Below are positions 61,169-64,000 of a stretch of DNA of 64,000 nucleotides, piece by piece. How positions within the stretch are numbered: the stretch's first letter is position 1; each line of letters opens with the position of its first letter. Source of the stretch: Chitinophagaceae bacterium. GTDB taxonomy: Bacteria > Bacteroidota > Bacteroidia > Chitinophagales > Chitinophagaceae. Position numbers and translations under genes: made by a program. The stretch covers positions 408,844 through 472,843 of the forward strand of contig PMSV01000019.1 of NCBI GenBank assembly GCA_003168265.1, written 5' to 3'. The notes under the pieces were generated by a model. That model was given only the letters and a program-made list of their open reading frames with translations. It searched no databases and had not been told where the DNA came from.

Positions 61169-61993
61169 ATGCCACTTACACAAAACTGTGATTTGTTCGG
61201 GTCTATTACTGAAGATGCGATTAACAATGTCGTACTCGATCTTCAAAAGCAAAGACCCTCCTTATTCAATTATGGAACGCTGTCCTTCGTGCGTAATCCT
61301 AAGCTCCTATGCAACCAATCCATATTAAACATGCTGGATCCTGATGTGTTCAATTTCAACAATCCGGTAGTGAGTCAGCTTCCCTTATTGGGTCTGCCAG
61401 GATACGCTGGACCATTCGGACTGGAATATTGCCTACAATTAAGCGAGCTCAAGATAGATTTTGCACCATCCAATACCATTACATTGCCTCCGGGACTGAA
61501 TCCTCCGCTGGCTCCCCAACATTTTGCTTTACAGGCAAGACTATGTGCTGGATTGGGCTGTCCTCCGATGGAGGTCTTAGCGAAAAACGGTACCGTTGTA
61601 GGCTCTGGCGTTTTTTCAGGTAAAGACAACAGCGGACTGAGCAGTCCAACCAATCCATTGCAATTCATAAATCCTATTTGCTTTTGCCTTGACCTTTTTG
61701 TAGTGCTGCATGTACAGCAAACGACGTCAGGGGGAAATACGGTGATCGCCCTTATACTTGACAATCTGGAGATTCCAGAGATAAGGCCTGTGGGATTGGA
61801 AAAGAGTATTGAATGTTATATACGCAGCACACTCATGCTTGGGATCCTGCCTCCAATACAAATAGCTTTCAGCTCTTTGATATTAAATATTCAGGGGATT
61901 TTGAGCATCGGGCCTACCCCAATATCTGCCAATGTTCCATTCAATCCCTCTATCGAGGACAATCAACTGGAAGTCTTTATTTCACTGAATTAA
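61169..61993 (+). CDS. first gene of an uncharacterised three-gene cluster
   Basis: 274 residues, no signal peptide. Begins MPLTQNCDLFGSITEDAINN, with LQKQRPSLFNYGTL and later YCLQLSELKIDFAPSN, PPGLNPPLAPQHFALQARL and VLHVQQTTSGG. The amphipathic beta pattern and Pro/Gly-rich loops suggest a lipid-binding (TULIP-like) or other beta-sandwich fold. No named family recognised. It is 10 bases upstream of the next gene and divergent (264 bases) from the hydrolase-lectin gene. Confidence 0.75.
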   Translation: MPLTQNCDLFGSITEDAINNVVLDLQKQRPSLFNYGTLSFVRNPKLLCNQSILNMLDPDVFNFNNPVVSQLPLLGLPGYAGPFGLEYCLQLSELKIDFAPSNTITLPPGLNPPLAPQHFALQARLCAGLGCPPMEVLAKNGTVVGSGVFSGKDNSGLSSPTNPLQFINPICFCLDLFVVLHVQQTTSGGNTVIALILDNLEIPEIRPVGLEKSIECYIRSTLMLGILPPIQIAFSSLILNIQGILSIGPTPISANVPFNPSIEDNQLEVFISLN

Positions 61994-62003
61994 AAATATT
62001 ATT

Positions 62004-63044
62004 ATGTCAAACGTAACTATAGCAGCAAATGTAAAGGCGCTGAATGAGGTTTTCGCGGATCTTGCCACAAAGATCAATTCCCTGCCCCCAATATCCAAAG
62101 GCGGCAGCATCGGCCCATTTTCAGCCAATTTCGAATTGGGGTTCCTTGTGTCCAATATAGCAAATGTGATTTCCCTGAGTCCGGGAGGTATAAATATCAA
62201 TAATCTTGAAATTACTTACAAGCCACTTTCACTAACCATCAGCATCGCATTGCCAACCATTCAGATTGGAGGCGGTTGCATTATTCCGAACCCATTTGGT
62301 GGATGCATCCTAAGCATTCCTACCATGACGATCATTCCCCCAAACACATCCATCGATGCCTCTATCGATCTTGGTGGAATCTTTGCAAGCAGTATATCAG
62401 GAGAGTTCTCGATAACTCCGACCAAGCAGGTGTTGCAAGCGAAAGGATCGTTGACCCCTCATGAAGCACATGCCACCCCGGACACATCGAATGATATTCT
62501 GAACAATTTCGAGAGTATCATCAGCTCCAATCTGCCATTTCTGCCCTCCTCGGTGGTGACCGCCATCGCAAATATTTTCGTACCCTTTGTCAAGGATGAT
62601 CTGGCGGATAAATGGCTATTCCACCTGGATGATATCTGGGTAAACCTCAATTTGATCGATATAGGAGATACAGTCGTCAATATCCTTGACCTGATCACTC
62701 AGGCCATACTTTCCTTCCTGGACATCCCGTCTTTTGTTGCTGGCCTTGTTGAAGATTTACTGCAACCGATCTTTAAACTGATCGGCGAGGCACTTGATAT
62801 CGGAAACGATATAGTGAACTGGCTATCGAATTTATTCCAGACCAGCTTCGGCCTTATCAATATACTGACGACCTATCTTTCCAATGTAATATTCGCCATG
62901 TGGCCTGTATTCAAATTTGAAGACCCATTTCCAATATTGCCGGCCAGTGGCACCCTCATCCCGATTCTCGTACCTATTGAAAAAGTCGCCATTGCAATCA
63001 GCGCGCCACAGGAAGTGGTGATATCGGCAAATATCTTATCATGA
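62004..63044 (+). CDS. second gene of the cluster, amphipathic beta/helix protein
   Basis: 346 residues. N-terminal half: alternating hydrophobic strands with small and polar residues (NINNLEITYKPLSLTISIAL, IDASIDLGGIFASSISGEFS), as in lipid-transfer TULIP-type folds. About 225-310: long amphipathic helices (WVNLNLIDIGDTVVNILDLI, LLQPIFKLIGEALDIGNDIV) that resemble membrane-active or membrane-bound segments. No signal peptide, no recognised domain. Its stop overlaps the next start (ATGA at 63041-63044), so translation is coupled. Confidence 0.72.
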   Translation: MSNVTIAANVKALNEVFADLATKINSLPPISKGGSIGPFSANFELGFLVSNIANVISLSPGGININNLEITYKPLSLTISIALPTIQIGGGCIIPNPFGGCILSIPTMTIIPPNTSIDASIDLGGIFASSISGEFSITPTKQVLQAKGSLTPHEAHATPDTSNDILNNFESIISSNLPFLPSSVVTAIANIFVPFVKDDLADKWLFHLDDIWVNLNLIDIGDTVVNILDLITQAILSFLDIPSFVAGLVEDLLQPIFKLIGEALDIGNDIVNWLSNLFQTSFGLINILTTYLSNVIFAMWPVFKFEDPFPILPASGTLIPILVPIEKVAIAISAPQEVVISANILS

Positions 63045-63703
63045 TTAAATCAGCATTTATGAACAGCACATTAAACAGAAATTTCTTACGTCATAAGAAC
63101 ACCAAGCAGGACGGGTTCAATAACCTATGCACCATCATCCACCAACTTGGGGAAGCTGCCCAATACCAGGGAGAAGTATATCTGAAAAAGCAATTCCTAG
63201 GCTCATTCACCTTAATAGTGACCAAAGATGCTTCCAATACCGAAATACATATTGACGTATCTGTCTTCGATCCTATCTCCCAGCTCAATCTTTCGGGAGC
63301 CGTTATTGTGAACCCCACCTATCAATTACAGGAAAAGGGCTATCTCGTTCTATATGCCAGTGGCCAACAGAATGGATTCCATGTGATCCTGAAGCAGGCA
63401 GACACTACAGGCTTAGTGGAAGTTTTCGATACAAGAAACCTCAACAAAGGAGATATGGTGGTACTGACCCCGGTGTATCCAGGGTCTTATATCGTAAAGA
63501 ATGAGGAAGGTGGATCTTTATTGGGGTTAACAGTGAAACAGCATGAAAAAGGAAAATCTCCTCATCCGCTTACTTTTAACCCGGTGAATGTGACTCTCGC
63601 AGAAAGCGGTTTTGAGCCCAAGAATGCATCTGTATCACAATTGCAGCCCTTACTAATCAACATTCAGGCAGCGGCATGCATTAGCCTAAAGGAAACTACG
63701 TAG
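63041..63703 (+). CDS. third gene of the cluster, beta-sandwich-like protein
   Basis: 220 residues. N-terminal helical part (about 20-45, NNLCTIIHQLGEAAQYQGEV), then a beta-rich domain: LGSFTLIVTKDASNTEIHID, YQLQEKGYLVLYASG and RNLNKGDMVVLTPVYPGSYI. The last part (NVTLAESGFEPKNASV) looks like the Phe-Xaa-Pro turn of cupredoxin-like sandwiches, but no metal ligands are evident. No signal peptide. An earlier ATG (63041) or a later Met (63059) could start it. Function unknown. Confidence 0.7.
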   Translation: MIKSAFMNSTLNRNFLRHKNTKQDGFNNLCTIIHQLGEAAQYQGEVYLKKQFLGSFTLIVTKDASNTEIHIDVSVFDPISQLNLSGAVIVNPTYQLQEKGYLVLYASGQQNGFHVILKQADTTGLVEVFDTRNLNKGDMVVLTPVYPGSYIVKNEEGGSLLGLTVKQHEKGKSPHPLTFNPVNVTLAESGFEPKNASVSQLQPLLINIQAAACISLKETT

Positions 63704-63812
63704 TAAAAAAGAAATCAAAATAGCACTGAAAAATACACAGTCTTTAAGCAGGGCTAATAGATCTAGGAATTGTTGTAGGAAAATCAGTCTGGCCAATCAT
63801 TAATCTTTAGGA

Positions 63813-64000
63813 TTAGGCATTATTAGCCCAAATGGTTTTTAATACTGGATATGGGTGTGGGATCTGATTCATGAATTTTTGAATTGCGTCATTAAAAATC
63901 CACTTCCTTGCGTTGCGCTTATTGAACCTGTACACATATTCATCCAGATATGCGTGCAGGTGCTGGGCTGAACATTTGTGATGTGTGCCCCGCAGCCAGT
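63813..64000 (-). mobile_element. IS1595-family transposase, C-terminal part (cut by window edge)
   Basis: The minus-strand frame enters from the right edge and ends in TAA at 63813-63815. It reads WLRGTHHKCSAQHLHAYLDE and then YVYRFNKRNARKWIFND. This is the conserved end of ISXO2-like DDE transposases of the IS1595 family (GTHH-x-VS-x-x-x-LQ-x-YLDE-x-x-x-RFNRR). Whether the element is intact cannot be seen. It marks the right side of the accessory segment behind tRNA-Ser. Confidence 0.85.

Overview
The window is chromosomal DNA of a Bacteroidota bacterium, most likely of the Chitinophagales/Sphingobacteriales type. Evidence: ECF sigma factor/FecR-type regulation, a TonB-dependent receptor, TAnnTTTG-type -7 promoter boxes, almost no Shine-Dalgarno sequences, a tmRNA tag ending YAMAA, DUF3667, YitT and NtrY-like proteins, and a 30-residue Lys/Ala-rich protein behind rplU-rpmA. 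No plasmid or phage replication genes were seen.

Layout. (1) Bases 1-7.8 kb are a decayed, AT-richer accessory island ending at the 3' end of ssrA (tmRNA). It holds a DUF1778/GNAT toxin-antitoxin operon with a palindromic operator, a 5'-truncated RHS tip carrying a GH24 lysozyme toxin domain plus an exported immunity candidate, IS3 fragments, a second orphan tail with a downstream neighbour, a lipoprotein gene broken by an amber codon, and integrase and AraC remnants next to ssrA. (2) 7.8-21 kb is core genome: ssrA, rseP, dxr, a GH3-family gene, rplU-rpmA, the Lys/Ala-rich mini-protein, a PolX/PHP protein, and a DUF3667-mazG-NtrY-like kinase operon with ATGA overlaps. (3) 21-36 kb is metabolic and envelope: aldose epimerase, GH51 arabinofuranosidase and CocE-type hydrolase in one direction, an APC transporter, an HD-YitT fusion, a lipase-maturation-factor-like protein, and a TonB receptor with a beta-propeller partner. 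(4) 35-43 kb is regulatory: two ECF sigma loci, two response regulators and several gene remnants. (5) 43-48.6 kb is a mutagenesis/repair cassette: SRAP protein, Y-family polymerase, and a DnaE2-like polymerase gene broken by a one-base frameshift. (6) 48.7-56.9 kb is a divergent metacaspase locus. One arm encodes an exported caspase/DUF4384-like protein with a secreted partner; the other an exported caspase followed by 31 tandem TPRs. (7) 57.4-64 kb is a second accessory segment behind tRNA-Ser. A 17-bp repeat of the tRNA 3' end is followed by a foreign-looking alpha/beta hydrolase with a seven-repeat lectin-like propeller, a divergent three-gene cluster of unknown function, and an IS1595-type transposase cut by the window edge.

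The best candidates for undescribed biology are the divergent metacaspase locus, the hydrolase-lectin plus three-gene cluster, and the orphan RHS-lysozyme/immunity pair. The window also contains many fossils, which mark the intervals between core genes as repeated sites of insertion and loss.
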